The position numbers and the translations under genes were made by a program. From Halobacillus litoralis (GTDB lineage: Bacteria; Bacillota; Bacilli; Bacillales; Halobacillaceae): DNA of 64,000 nucleotides. Of this stretch, positions 8,458 to 17,242 are shown piece by piece. The stretch's first letter is position 1; every line of letters begins with the position of its first letter. The notes under the pieces were generated by a model. It was not told the origin of the DNA and made no database searches. It saw only the letters and a list, made by a program, of their open reading frames with translations. The stretch covers positions 434,001-498,000 of the forward strand of contig NZ_CP026118.1 of assembly GCF_004101865.1 (NCBI RefSeq). Reading direction: 5' to 3'.

Positions 8458-8807
8458 GCTGGGACAAAACACTAACTGCCACAGAAAAAACGAACAATAG
8501 GTGGGATGGATCAAATGGAGCGTAGGTAACAGTCGTAGACGCCCTCCGGGAACAGCACGAGCAGAGGAATACGCCGGAAAGCCGTCTTTGCTTTCTGAGG
8601 GGGCTGAGGCCGTGCCCGCGGCAAGCACCCACCGACAAGCGATCCGTGAGAAGCAACAACAAACTTTAACAACTCCTCTAGATTGAAAAGTGTTATTCAG
8701 TGGCCTCAAGTATGTTGCCGGAGCGGCGTATGCATTTATGGCTCCATTAAGAAAACCCGAACGAAATTCGTTCGGGTTTTCCAGCGAAAAAATTCTTTTG
8801 TCCCAGC
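8458..8807. repeat. 350-bp dispersed element R1, copy a, bounded by 12-bp inverted repeats
   Basis: The ends are GCTGGGACAAAA (8458-8469) and its exact complement TTTTGTCCCAGC (8796-8807). The interior segment 8460-8700 is shared with the element at 50.5-51.0 kb (inverted), including CACTAACTGCC, GAACAATAGG, TTTGCTTTCTGAGG, GCTGAGGCCGTGCC and AGCAACAACAAAC. No protein-coding potential or target duplication is obvious. It fills the gap between tmcAL and ylbL. Confidence 0.75.
8752..8780. terminator. Bidirectional terminator between tmcAL and ylbL
   Basis: Stem AAAACCCGAACGAA (8752-8765) with TTCGTTCGGGTTTT (8767-8780). It lies inside the R1 element between convergent genes. Confidence 0.7.
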
Positions 8808-8818
8808 CATGTTCTCGT

Positions 8819-9847
8819 TCAGGCCTTTTTCGCTTCCAATTCTTTAAGATAGTCAATCGCATCCTGGAAAGAATCTACAGGAACAACTTTCATATCTGTC
8901 CCTATATCTTCAGCAGTTTCTTTGGCAACTTCATAATTAGAACCTTCCCGTCCTTCTTCATTAGGAGCGAAAAATATTTGAGCACCGTGATTCGAAGCAG
9001 CGACGACTTTCTTATCAATGCCGCCGATCCGACCTACTTGCCCTTCATAATTCACTTCACCGGTCCCTGCGATCTCGTAGCCTTTGGTGATATCTTCCTC
9101 AGTCAATTGATCATAAATTTCTAGTGAGAACATCAAACCTGCACTAGGGCCACCGATTTCACCACTTTTCACTTTCACTTTCGGACTCACTTTGACGGAA
9201 CGATCCGTGACCAGCGAAATACCGACGCCCACTTTTTCGGGATTGTCAGGAAATGCAGCAAGTTCAATATCTTTTTCTATCGTTTCTTCCTCCCTGACAA
9301 CCGTCAAGGTAACAGATGATCCTTCTTCCATGTCACTGACATAGTCGATAAGGTCGCTTGTCTGTTCAATTGTTTGTCCGTCCACTTTGGTAATCTGATC
9401 ACCTGTTTCAAGCACATCCGCAGCGGGCATCCCCTCAATTACATTCATGACGAAAACACCTTCATAATTAATTTCGATATCTTTGCCTGCCGCTTTATAG
9501 GCGACTACTTTTGAAGCTTCTTGAGAAGAATCCATCATTTGGAGCTGAGCATGAAAATACTCTTCTTCCGTTACACCTTCAGGACGGATTTGATCAAGTG
9601 GATAGATCTGATGGTATGACCGGAACTGTGCAAGAATCCACTGCATCGGAGTCGCCTGCCCGCCCCGGACGGTAACGAGATGCATTTCTCCTTCGCTTTG
9701 ATGGCCTCCAGACACTTCGACAATCTCATTCAAGGGATCGGCCGTTCCCGGTTTATAAATGTAATATGGAAGCTGATAAGCTCCTAAAAATGCGACGATC
9801 ACAATCGTTATGATTGCTGTGATTATGAGTCTTCTATTTGCTTTCAT
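8819..9847 (-). CDS. ylbL: YlbL, membrane-anchored PDZ / Lon-type (S16) serine protease
   Basis: 342 aa. One N-terminal membrane anchor (residues about 7-27), then an extracytoplasmic part with a PDZ domain (about 125-195) and a C-terminal Lon-like S16 domain with the Ser-Lys dyad: Ser235 in GGPSAG and Lys279/280 in GGIDKK. Family relatives include SepM pheromone protease, and B. subtilis YlbL has been tied to division-inhibitor turnover. Start chosen at ATG 9847 because the transmembrane anchor begins there and AAGGAG lies 10 bp upstream; the longer frame reads back through ylbK. The gap to the ylbK stop is 4 bp. Confidence 0.92.
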   Translation of the reverse strand: MKANRRLIITAIITIVIVAFLGAYQLPYYIYKPGTADPLNEIVEVSGGHQSEGEMHLVTVRGGQATPMQWILAQFRSYHQIYPLDQIRPEGVTEEEYFHAQLQMMDSSQEASKVVAYKAAGKDIEINYEGVFVMNVIEGMPAADVLETGDQITKVDGQTIEQTSDLIDYVSDMEEGSSVTLTVVREEETIEKDIELAAFPDNPEKVGVGISLVTDRSVKVSPKVKVKSGEIGGPSAGLMFSLEIYDQLTEEDITKGYEIAGTGEVNYEGQVGRIGGIDKKVVAASNHGAQIFFAPNEEGREGSNYEVAKETAEDIGTDMKVVPVDSFQDAIDYLKELEAKKA

Positions 9848-9851
9848 TTGT

Positions 9852-10640
9852 TCATGACTCCTTCCATTCAGACAGCTTCGTTTGTATTTCTTTGATGCAT
9901 TCCTCCGCTGCCTTCTCTCCTGCCCTAACGATTTCCTCGATGTTGGTAAACGCCCTTGAGCTGTATTTTGATACATCCGGACGGATCATCACGTCCGTAT
10001 CTGAGGATACCCCCATGACCGTTGCCAATTCATCCTGCATGATATCAATGCTCTGGGTGATCACATCATAGATAGTATTGATATTCGGATCAGCATCAAA
10101 ATGAGCACAATCAACAGCGATTACAAAATCTGCCCCCATTTCTTTCGCGACAGATACAGGGACACGGTCAATGACACCACCATCTATGTAGAGTCGACCA
10201 TCAATTTTCTCCGGCACGAAAATCCCGGGGATCGCGATACTTGCCCTGACTGCCTCACTCGCAGGACCTGTAGTAAACACTTTCTTTGCCCCCCCATATA
10301 AATCAGTCGCCACAATGGACATCGGGAGTTCAAAGTCTTCTAAATTCTTTCCGAACGTAAATAAACGAATATATTCCTTGATTCTTTTCCCCTGGATAAA
10401 TCCCATTTTAGGAACGGTGAAATCCAAGTAATACTTCCGCTTGAAGGTGAAAGCCAGCTTGTATAGATCATCAATCTTCTGTCCAGCAGCAAAAAAAGAG
10501 CCGACTAAAGCTCCCATACTGCTTCCTGCAATCATATCGACGGGAATATCGTGATCCTGAAGGACTTTCAGAACTCCCAAGTGTGAAAAGCCACGAGCAC
10601 CACCAGAACCTAAAGCTAAACCTATCGTCGGTCTTCCCAC
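9852..10640 (-). CDS. ylbK: YlbK, patatin-like phospholipase (RssA/NTE family)
   Basis: 262 aa. Patatin motifs are complete: the glycine-rich oxyanion segment GSGGARG (residues 11-17), the nucleophile Ser41 in GSSMG and Asp153 in DGG, giving the Ser-Asp dyad. Family members are cytosolic lipid acyl hydrolases; the substrate is unknown. First gene of the ylbK-ylbL pair, separated by 4 bp, and divergent from ylbJ. Confidence 0.9.
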   Translation of the reverse strand: MGRPTIGLALGSGGARGFSHLGVLKVLQDHDIPVDMIAGSSMGALVGSFFAAGQKIDDLYKLAFTFKRKYYLDFTVPKMGFIQGKRIKEYIRLFTFGKNLEDFELPMSIVATDLYGGAKKVFTTGPASEAVRASIAIPGIFVPEKIDGRLYIDGGVIDRVPVSVAKEMGADFVIAVDCAHFDADPNINTIYDVITQSIDIMQDELATVMGVSSDTDVMIRPDVSKYSSRAFTNIEEIVRAGEKAAEECIKEIQTKLSEWKES

Positions 10641-10811
10641 TTGTCATCCCTCCTTCTCACATCTGGTTTATTTTATGGAATAAACCGCTCCCTTATGAGC
10701 GTACACATGGAATATAGACAAACCTATGTGTTCATGCAGAAATATAATCTCATTCTACTATGTCTATTTCTATAAGTACAGAAAACTGTGACACCCAAGG
10801 AGGCGTTCTCG

Positions 10812-12008
10812 ATTTCTAAGCTAAAAACCATCGGGTTGACGCTGCTTACTTCAGCTCTCGCCATTTCTCTGATCATTTTTCCTCGTGACGCATTATCTGC
10901 AAGCTTGAGAGGATTGGATTTATGGTGGGAAATCGTCTTCCCTTCCCTGCTCCCCTTTTTCATTACGGCAGAGTTTCTGATCGGTTTCGGTGTCGTTCAC
11001 GGACTCGGGGCCCTTAGTGAGCGTTTCATGCGACCGTTATTTAATGTACCGGGCTGCGGCGGGTTCGTTTGGGTGATGGGGATGGCCAGCGGATATCCCT
11101 CTGGTGCCAAATGGACCGCTGACTTGAGAAGCAAGGGACAAGTTACAAGAATAGAAGCAGAACGACTGGTCGCTTTCACTAATGCTTCAAGCCCGTTATT
11201 TATCTTCGGGGCGATCGCCGTCGGTTTCTTCCATGATGCAAACCTCGGAATCATTATTGCTCTCGCTCATTATGGAGGCAACTTCCTTGTTGGGATCGGT
11301 ATGAGATTTTATAAAAGAGATGAGGAACGTTCGAGGACTGACATGAGATCATCCACATGGAAAGATGCGTTTTGGAAAATGCACCATTCAAGATTAGAGG
11401 ATGGACGCACAATGGGAAAGCTGATGGGAGATGCTGTTACACGCTCAGTGGACACGCTGTTAATGGTTGGAGGTTTCATCATGCTTTTCTCCGTTTTGAC
11501 AGAGCTGTTAAAACAAACGGGTGCGATACATATTTTCTCGCATCTTCTCGCACTCACCGGCCTTCCCGGGAATTTTCATGTCCCATTCACTGCCGGCATG
11601 CTTGAACTCACTACAGGGATTGGAGCTATTACCGAAACCCATGAACCTTTGTTGGCCCAATTGATGATCGTCAGCTTCATTCTCGGCTTCCACGGTTTTT
11701 CGATCCAAGCTCAAATCGCCAGCATCCTCGCAGAAACAGATATTCGTTTCATACCTTATGCGCTTGCCCGGATTGCTCATGGAGCTATAGCGACACTGCT
11801 CATTTTTGTGCTTTATTTTGTTTATCTCCCTTTTCAATCGCAAAGTATGCCGATTTGGAATCCTGACGAAAACTTCACCACACCGATCATCCAGTTTTTC
11901 CATCATTATGGACCGCCGATCACACTGCTCATGATTATGCTCATGATTATTGTCAAATGGAATAGCCACCAGCAAAAAAAAGACAACCCCGGCAAACATC
12001 GTGTGTAG
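10812..12008 (+). CDS. ylbJ: YlbJ, sporulation integral membrane protein
   Basis: About 398 aa, with eight or more hydrophobic segments. It matches YlbJ of the nucleoside-recognition/gate-domain membrane proteins: RGLDLWWEIVFPSLLPFF near the N-terminus and VMGMASGYPSGAKW near residue 95. In B. subtilis ylbJ is a mother-cell sporulation gene of the sigma-E regulon. The start is odd: there is no ATG, GTG or TTG at a suitable distance. A perfect AAGGAGG (10797-10803) is followed after 8 bp by ATT at 10812, giving ISKLKT, the expected N-terminus. A GTG at 10788 lies upstream of the ribosome site and has none of its own. Confidence 0.85.
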   Translation: MSKLKTIGLTLLTSALAISLIIFPRDALSASLRGLDLWWEIVFPSLLPFFITAEFLIGFGVVHGLGALSERFMRPLFNVPGCGGFVWVMGMASGYPSGAKWTADLRSKGQVTRIEAERLVAFTNASSPLFIFGAIAVGFFHDANLGIIIALAHYGGNFLVGIGMRFYKRDEERSRTDMRSSTWKDAFWKMHHSRLEDGRTMGKLMGDAVTRSVDTLLMVGGFIMLFSVLTELLKQTGAIHIFSHLLALTGLPGNFHVPFTAGMLELTTGIGAITETHEPLLAQLMIVSFILGFHGFSIQAQIASILAETDIRFIPYALARIAHGAIATLLIFVLYFVYLPFQSQSMPIWNPDENFTTPIIQFFHHYGPPITLLMIMLMIIVKWNSHQQKKDNPGKHRV

Positions 12009-12020
12009 GGGGTTGTCTTT
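11979..12020. terminator. Bidirectional terminator between ylbJ and coaD
   Basis: AAGACAACCCC (about 11980-11990) pairs with GGGGTTGTCTTT (12009-12020); T-runs on both sides. The left arm lies within the last codons of ylbJ. Confidence 0.75.
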
Positions 12021-12060
12021 TCATTTAAAAATCCTATCAGCCGGAAGAGCCCGGTTCTTA

Positions 12061-12549
<489 letters not shown>

Positions 12550-13098
12550 TCATTCAAAAATGGATACACCGATATTACTGCCATAATAATCGGTTTTCAA
12601 GCGTTTCAAGTGACCGACCTCTTCTGGAATTTCCTCTGAAGCATCATGTTCGCAAATGATTGTCGCACTTTCCGCTATTAAATCATTTTCTAAAAGCGCT
12701 TCCATTAGGTCCTTGTAGGAAAACTTATTATAAGGTGGGTCCAAGAAGATATAATCGAAAGTCAATTCACGTTTACCTGCTGCTTTAATCGCACGCATCG
12801 CATCCGTTTTGAAAACTTCCACACGCTCTTCGATGTCGAGCTTCTTTATGTTGTCATATATCGTCTGAATCGCTTTAGGCTGTTGATCGACGAATATACA
12901 GGATTCAGCTCCACGGCTTAACGCTTCAATTCCTAATCCGCCACTTCCTGCGAACAAATCCAGGGCCTTGCCGCCTTCAAAGTAGGGGCCGATAACATGA
13001 AAGACGGCTTCTTTCACTTTATCGGTCGTTGGCCTGGTTTTATGTGTGGGAACAGACATCAGCTGCCTCCCTTTAAAGTCACCTGCAATCACTCTCAT
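12550..13098 (-). CDS. rsmD: RsmD, 16S rRNA G966 N2-methyltransferase
   Basis: 182 aa Rossmann-fold methyltransferase (YlbH). SAM-binding motif LDLFAGSGGLGIEALSRGA and catalytic motif DPPY are present. Start set at ATG 13098 (MRVIAGDFKGR), which has AGAGGTG 8 bp upstream; a longer frame to 13131 lacks a ribosome site. In operon with coaD. Confidence 0.94.
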   Translation of the reverse strand: MRVIAGDFKGRQLMSVPTHKTRPTTDKVKEAVFHVIGPYFEGGKALDLFAGSGGLGIEALSRGAESCIFVDQQPKAIQTIYDNIKKLDIEERVEVFKTDAMRAIKAAGKRELTFDYIFLDPPYNKFSYKDLMEALLENDLIAESATIICEHDASEEIPEEVGHLKRLKTDYYGSNIGVSIFE

Positions 13099-13135
13099 TA
13101 TGTGTACACCTCTTTTGTCAGCATTCCCCATAATC

Positions 13136-13435
13136 CTACCATAAATTTATCTCGTCCGGAAATGTTTGAATAAAAGGATCCGCGGTCTTATGTTGTCGAT
13201 GATGAAAGCCGGTTTCAAGAAAGACCTTTTTCCTGAACTTGGCTTGATAATCGATTAAGAGCCAGGTCACATATTGACCGCCACCAAAAAAATTCATCCC
13301 GTGATGAATAAACGAATTCCTCTACGTACATACTAGCATTTGAAGCGGATGATACTGCTTCTGAAAACGGAGAAGGCTTACATCCCCATAAGTTCTTCCT
13401 CCGGTTTCTCCTCTCCCTTTACTTTTTTGTTTCAT
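13136..13435 (-). pseudogene. Unrecognised small gene interrupted by one in-frame amber codon
   Basis: A 99-codon reading frame on the minus strand has a single internal TAG (13324-13322, codon 38). It reads MKQKSKGRGETGGRTYGD...LQMLVCT, stop, RNSFIHHGMNFFGGGQYVT...FPDEINLW. One stop in 100 codons is far fewer than chance and both halves look protein-like. No ribosome site precedes the ATG and a terminator lies immediately upstream, which points to a decayed gene rather than readthrough. It sits between rsmD and the next gene. I do not recognise the family. The downstream half could also start at an internal ATG (13297) as a 53-aa peptide. Confidence 0.5.
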
Positions 13436-13448
13436 TTTTAGATGTTAC

Positions 13449-13480
13449 AAAAAAGCGGGGCTGCCCGTTATGGGCAGCCC
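13449..13480 (-). terminator. Intrinsic terminator of the 13480-14922 gene
   Basis: Stem GGGCTGCCC (13458-13466) with GGGCAGCCC (13472-13480), loop GTTAT, then GC and six T residues on the minus strand. Confidence 0.85.
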
Positions 13481-14922
13481 TATTTTTTATGGACAGAAAT
13501 AACCTCGTCTTCCTCAACTACTTCAAGATCTAATAAATCTTCTATATATTCTTCCTTCATATAAACTTCCCCGTCCATGAGTTTCAACAAGTCTTTACCA
13601 GTCCCGAAGCTTTCCTCATTTATGATAAAAGTAGCTTGGTCAACATAAAAGCGGTAACTTTTCGTTGGCATCGATATCCGGTAGACGTCGGCTTCTTCCA
13701 ATACAGTATAAGAGTACTCTGCCTTTTCAGCTAATGATAGGACAGGCAAGTATCTAACTCCATGATAATGAAGAATCTTACCCTCCAGTTTTTCTCCTTC
13801 AAAAGCCAAAATTTCCTCTGAAGTGAAGTATAAAGGTGCTGTGGAATTCTGATCGTTTCGTTGAAAATAGGTTGTTGGCATTCCATATAACCCGGACATC
13901 TCTTCATCCAAAAATTGCTCGATGTCGACATTTCCTGTTTCATCAATCAGCTTGTTTCGTAACACATCCAACTGCTCTCCACTGAAGGTTGAGCGGATTT
14001 CCTCAGCCCTCATGCTCACTTTCGGCTCTGGATCTGCTGTTTGGTAATAAACTTCATTCAGTACAGGTAAAATCCACTCCTGATCGTCGTTTGAAATGGA
14101 GCGGACATGGGAGGTGAATAACGCCTTTTCGAGGGCATCAAGATTTCTCCCCTTTGAAGCTATATATTGATCTTCCAAGACTGTATTTGAGTGATCCAGA
14201 TGTAAAATGGCAGGTCCATAAGCAGATGAAATTTTTGCCAGTCTCTCTTTCATTTCATCTGTGAGTGGATCTTCTTTGTTGTATGTAACAACACTTCTGT
14301 CCTGACGCCATTGAGAATTCTCCTTTGGCTGGAGCATTAAGGGAGGTGTCTCTGTAGTTGGCCCGAAGTGAAAATAACGGACATTTTCCAGCGTGACTTC
14401 ACTATTTTTCTTTAATGGGGCAAGCCATGTATTCCTTTGTAATGTGTAATCTTTTATAGTCAGATCATATGGAACCTTTTGTGCTTTTCCGTCTTTTGAT
14501 ACATTCAATTTCCATTCCTTCAATAAACCTTGCGTATCGATTGGAAGAAAATAGTCCACTTTGACCGGCATCGCGGATTCCTGATTCAACTGGTACCCTC
14601 CGGATTGTACGATGTGACACTCGGTTTCCCCTTCATAAGCACATGATAGCGACTCTGCTTCTTCAGGTGGGTCGAGCTTATAAATCCCAGGCTCTAATTG
14701 ATCATATGTAAGAACAATCTCCAACCCTGCCTCTTCTACATTAACGGTGACATGGAGGGGGATGGATTCTTGCTGGCTTGTCTCTTTCTCTTGCTGGTTT
14801 GAAAAGTCTACAATACTCCACTGATAGAGGAGAAGAAGTGTCGAAAAACTGAGGAGTAAACAAAGTGGCATCCATATGCTCCTCAAGTCAATCTCCCCCT
14901 TTTTTTCTTGTTGATAAATCAT
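13480..14922 (-). CDS. Membrane-anchored extracellular protein of unknown function
   Basis: About 480 aa. A short basic cytoplasmic tail is followed by one transmembrane segment (residues about 19-36, WMPLCLLLSFSTLLLLYQW), then an acidic, presumably extracytoplasmic part of about 440 residues. The last 70 residues (SYRFYVDQATFIINEESFG ... YMKEEYIEDLL) resemble the beta-rich stalk domains of copper amine oxidase N-type repeats in cell-surface proteins; this is a weak match. Start set at ATG 14922 since the TM anchor follows at once and the longer frame enters the divergent promoter. B. subtilis has no counterpart here that I know. Function unknown. Confidence 0.7.
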   Translation of the reverse strand: MIYQQEKKGEIDLRSIWMPLCLLLSFSTLLLLYQWSIVDFSNQQEKETSQQESIPLHVTVNVEEAGLEIVLTYDQLEPGIYKLDPPEEAESLSCAYEGETECHIVQSGGYQLNQESAMPVKVDYFLPIDTQGLLKEWKLNVSKDGKAQKVPYDLTIKDYTLQRNTWLAPLKKNSEVTLENVRYFHFGPTTETPPLMLQPKENSQWRQDRSVVTYNKEDPLTDEMKERLAKISSAYGPAILHLDHSNTVLEDQYIASKGRNLDALEKALFTSHVRSISNDDQEWILPVLNEVYYQTADPEPKVSMRAEEIRSTFSGEQLDVLRNKLIDETGNVDIEQFLDEEMSGLYGMPTTYFQRNDQNSTAPLYFTSEEILAFEGEKLEGKILHYHGVRYLPVLSLAEKAEYSYTVLEEADVYRISMPTKSYRFYVDQATFIINEESFGTGKDLLKLMDGEVYMKEEYIEDLLDLEVVEEDEVISVHKK

Positions 14923-15004
14923 AAGAAATCCGCCTGATCGTTCACATTTCTCATTTTTCATGCTAAAGTTATCCTGATTATAGTTTGAAAGGACGGACAA
15001 CTCT

Positions 15005-15394
15005 ATGATACAAAAATTCATCGAACTCGGCGAAGGGTATGCGGACATTTATGAATTGATCCACCTTGGCTCAAGAATGCCGGAACGCATCCAGCATGCC
15101 ATCGCTTTTTATAGCGAAAAAAACGGGAAACCCGTCGCTTCTTTATCTCTTGTCATGAAAGCTGCCCATCAGGATAAATTCCAGCCCATCTACATTTGCC
15201 GTGAAGGAATTCCGAATCCCCACGAACAGCCGAACCAGCGTTTTGAATTGTATAAAGAAATGGTGGAGAAAGCTGGAAAAGAAGTGAGTGAATTCACTAT
15301 CAAACCTTCGGACCTGTTCCCAGAAACCGAATTATTCTATCAGCACTTGATCGGCATTCTGAGAATGAACAAATTCATCGCTCCCCTATCATAA
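15005..15394 (+). CDS. DUF7147-like conserved protein
   Basis: 129 aa, beginning MIQKFIELGEGYADIYELI, which I recognise as the small Bacillaceae family often annotated DUF7147 (sometimes wrongly as methylthioribose kinase). No catalytic motif is evident. AAAGGA precedes the ATG. It is divergent from the membrane-anchored gene and ends in a strong terminator. Function unknown. Confidence 0.75.
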   Translation: MIQKFIELGEGYADIYELIHLGSRMPERIQHAIAFYSEKNGKPVASLSLVMKAAHQDKFQPIYICREGIPNPHEQPNQRFELYKEMVEKAGKEVSEFTIKPSDLFPETELFYQHLIGILRMNKFIAPLS

Positions 15395-15410
15395 GCTGAC
15401 CTATTATTAA

Positions 15411-15437
15411 AAGCGTCCGTTGAACACGGACGCTTTT
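15411..15437 (+). terminator. Intrinsic terminator after the DUF7147-like gene
   Basis: AAGCGTCCGT (15411-15420) pairs with ACGGACGCTT (15425-15434), followed by a T-run. Confidence 0.9.
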
Positions 15438-15561
15438 TTAACTGAGCATTTATAAAGTCATCCGCTTCAGTTCCGCGAATGTTCAGAATAAGCATAGCGA
15501 AGGACGCTCAAGGGCAGACTGGGTGCACACACTAAGTAATACACCGTGCTTATCCACTCTC

Positions 15562-15840
15562 TCAAATCCCCATTTTGTAATCGTATTGCTTGGCTTTGTC
15601 TGGTTTGGCGTTTTCATAATCAGTACGGATTTCGGGTTTATGAGAAGACGTTACCCGGGAAACGAATGGTAAACGTTCAAGTTTCTCCTTTTTAAATTCA
15701 ATATCTTCTTGATTTACGTACAATAGTGCATATTTCATTTTTTTAGAGGCGTGAATCAAGTGTCCATGCTTTTTAATCTGTCTTATATTTTTCATATGTT
15801 GAAAATATACAATGATTCCTTGTCGTTTCGTTCTGTTCAT
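15562..15840 (-). CDS. ylbG: YlbG, DUF2129 family protein
   Basis: 92 aa, the usual size of YlbG (DUF2129), a small cytosolic protein of unknown function. Its N-terminus RQGIIVYFQHMKNIRQIKKHG and RLPFVSRV segment are typical. In B. subtilis it lies between ylbF and rsmD; here it is separated from rsmD by three inserted genes. Confidence 0.9.
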   Translation of the reverse strand: MNRTKRQGIIVYFQHMKNIRQIKKHGHLIHASKKMKYALLYVNQEDIEFKKEKLERLPFVSRVTSSHKPEIRTDYENAKPDKAKQYDYKMGI

Positions 15841-15957
15841 AATATGTCTCTACTCCCCATAGAACTTATATATTAACGTCAGTTTACCAAATGACAGCCT
15901 AATCGGCAATGGCTCTTTCCAATCGATTGTGCTGTAGAAGAGGTGATGGAACCTTAT

Positions 15958-16287
15958 ATGAAAACAGATCACGAACAGGCTTTTGAAATTTTTGATGAGA
16001 CCTTATCTAATTCGGAGCTATTCGACCATGTCGAATTCAAAAAGGTGGCAGGGCTGCCCTTTGTCTATTTGACAGTGAAAGATAGGGTTGAGAGGAATGA
16101 AATCGAAGCAGCTTTGAAGCAATGTGCTGCAAAGGCGATGAGAGGAAAGCGCCTGACCCTTGCGATGAGCTATGTACGCAAGAATCAGGCGCTCCAAGTT
16201 TACAGAGTTCGTTTTTTAGTTCCTCAAAGGAAAATGTTCTGCTGCGGCAATCTTTGTGATGACTGCATCCGCTTCACAGACCCTTGA
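15958..16287 (+). CDS. Small protein with a CCGNLCDDC cysteine cluster
   Basis: 109 aa; I do not recognise a family. The C-terminus carries CCGNLCDDC, four cysteines in nine residues, fit for a metal or Fe-S ligand set. The N-terminal part is acidic and predicted alpha/beta. Start taken at ATG 15958 with GAGGTG 12 bp upstream; a GTG at 15943 overlaps the ribosome site. It is convergent with ylbF, their stops only 2 bp apart, and YlbF itself ends in a cysteine-rich tail. Confidence 0.65.
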   Translation: MKTDHEQAFEIFDETLSNSELFDHVEFKKVAGLPFVYLTVKDRVERNEIEAALKQCAAKAMRGKRLTLAMSYVRKNQALQVYRVRFLVPQRKMFCCGNLCDDCIRFTDP

Positions 16288-16289
16288 TG

Positions 16290-16733
16290 TCAGGAAGCAC
16301 AGCCACAGCTGCCGCCGCTTCCGCACCCACCACTACAGCCGGAGTCGGTTAAAGCCATTCCGTTTTTCGGGACTTTGATTTGTTCACTGACGCTGAAAGC
16401 CACATTTTCGCTTACTTCATCCAACAGTTTTTGTATTTCCCGTTCCGCCTTTTTAAAATGAGCTACCGTTTCATGCATGTCCATTTCCCGTTTTACAGCA
16501 CGGACTTTCTTCATGATGGTATTATAATCCGGGTGGTAACGGCCAAAACGTTGGACGTCCTCGTAGTGTTCTTTCATATCCGCAAAATTTTTGATGAGTC
16601 TTTGCGCCTCTTTATCGTTCTCAAGAGCCGTTTTCGCCTCTTGATAAAATTCCATTGTATCTGAACTCATGACCATGCGGCCAATCGATTCTGAGCGGTC
16701 AAGTAGATCGACAATTTCCATTGTAGCTAACAT
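16290..16733 (-). CDS. ylbF: YlbF (RicF), Y-complex subunit
   Basis: 147 aa. The helical YlbF/YmcA domain fills residues about 5-120; the tail SGCSGGCGSGGSCGC supplies four cysteines. With YmcA and YaaT it forms the Y-complex, which in B. subtilis binds [4Fe-4S] clusters, promotes RNase Y-dependent mRNA maturation and affects competence, biofilm and sporulation. The Cys-rich tail agrees with the published Fe-S ligands. B. subtilis has ylbE between ylbD and ylbF; it is missing here. Confidence 0.93.
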   Translation of the reverse strand: MLATMEIVDLLDRSESIGRMVMSSDTMEFYQEAKTALENDKEAQRLIKNFADMKEHYEDVQRFGRYHPDYNTIMKKVRAVKREMDMHETVAHFKKAEREIQKLLDEVSENVAFSVSEQIKVPKNGMALTDSGCSGGCGSGGSCGCAS

Positions 16734-16817
16734 ATAACATGTCCACCTCCACTACCATCTTATCAAATAGGAAGGCAGATGGAAATAAAGGATATTTTCC
16801 ACCTGCTGATTGAGCCC

Positions 16818-17183
16818 TTAATAATACGGGTATTCCATCTCTTTTTGATTTTTTCCGGCGTCCTTCTTCACATTCGTGATGAGCTGTTGAAACTGACCGA
16901 TCGCCCCATTCAATTCATCAATATGACGGGAAACATCCTCCCAATTCAAGTCCTCCATCAACTCACCCAATTGCTTGATCCATTCCATTTTAACTGTAGA
17001 AGTTTCTTTTTTTGCTGCAGGTAAAGAAGTCCAAAACGGGTCATCTTCGCCTAAGATCATCCACTTCTCGTAATAGCTTTGGATGAGTTTATGGTTCTTT
17101 CTCAACTGACCTTTGACATTTGGGTTTTTGTCGACAAATGCTTTAAATTGCTGGACGCTCGGGTGCAATTCATTCGTACTCAT
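16818..17183 (-). CDS. ylbD: YlbD family protein
   Basis: 121 aa. LHPSVQQFKAFVDKNPNVKGQLRKN at the start is the YlbD signature; the rest is helical and charged. YlbD is annotated in B. subtilis as a putative spore coat protein. It is next to ylbF and ylbC as expected. No catalytic features. Confidence 0.85.
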   Translation of the reverse strand: MSTNELHPSVQQFKAFVDKNPNVKGQLRKNHKLIQSYYEKWMILGEDDPFWTSLPAAKKETSTVKMEWIKQLGELMEDLNWEDVSRHIDELNGAIGQFQQLITNVKKDAGKNQKEMEYPYY

Positions 17184-17242
17184 ATCCTCTACACCTCACT
17201 GTTAGAACTACTCTATAGCCTATGCATCTGTATTGGAGACGT

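Noticed and set aside
8377..8862. 161-codon minus-strand frame (and overlapping shorter frames) between tmcAL and ylbL
   Set aside because: Falls across the R1a repeat, a terminator and the ends of both neighbouring genes; composition is that of repeat DNA.
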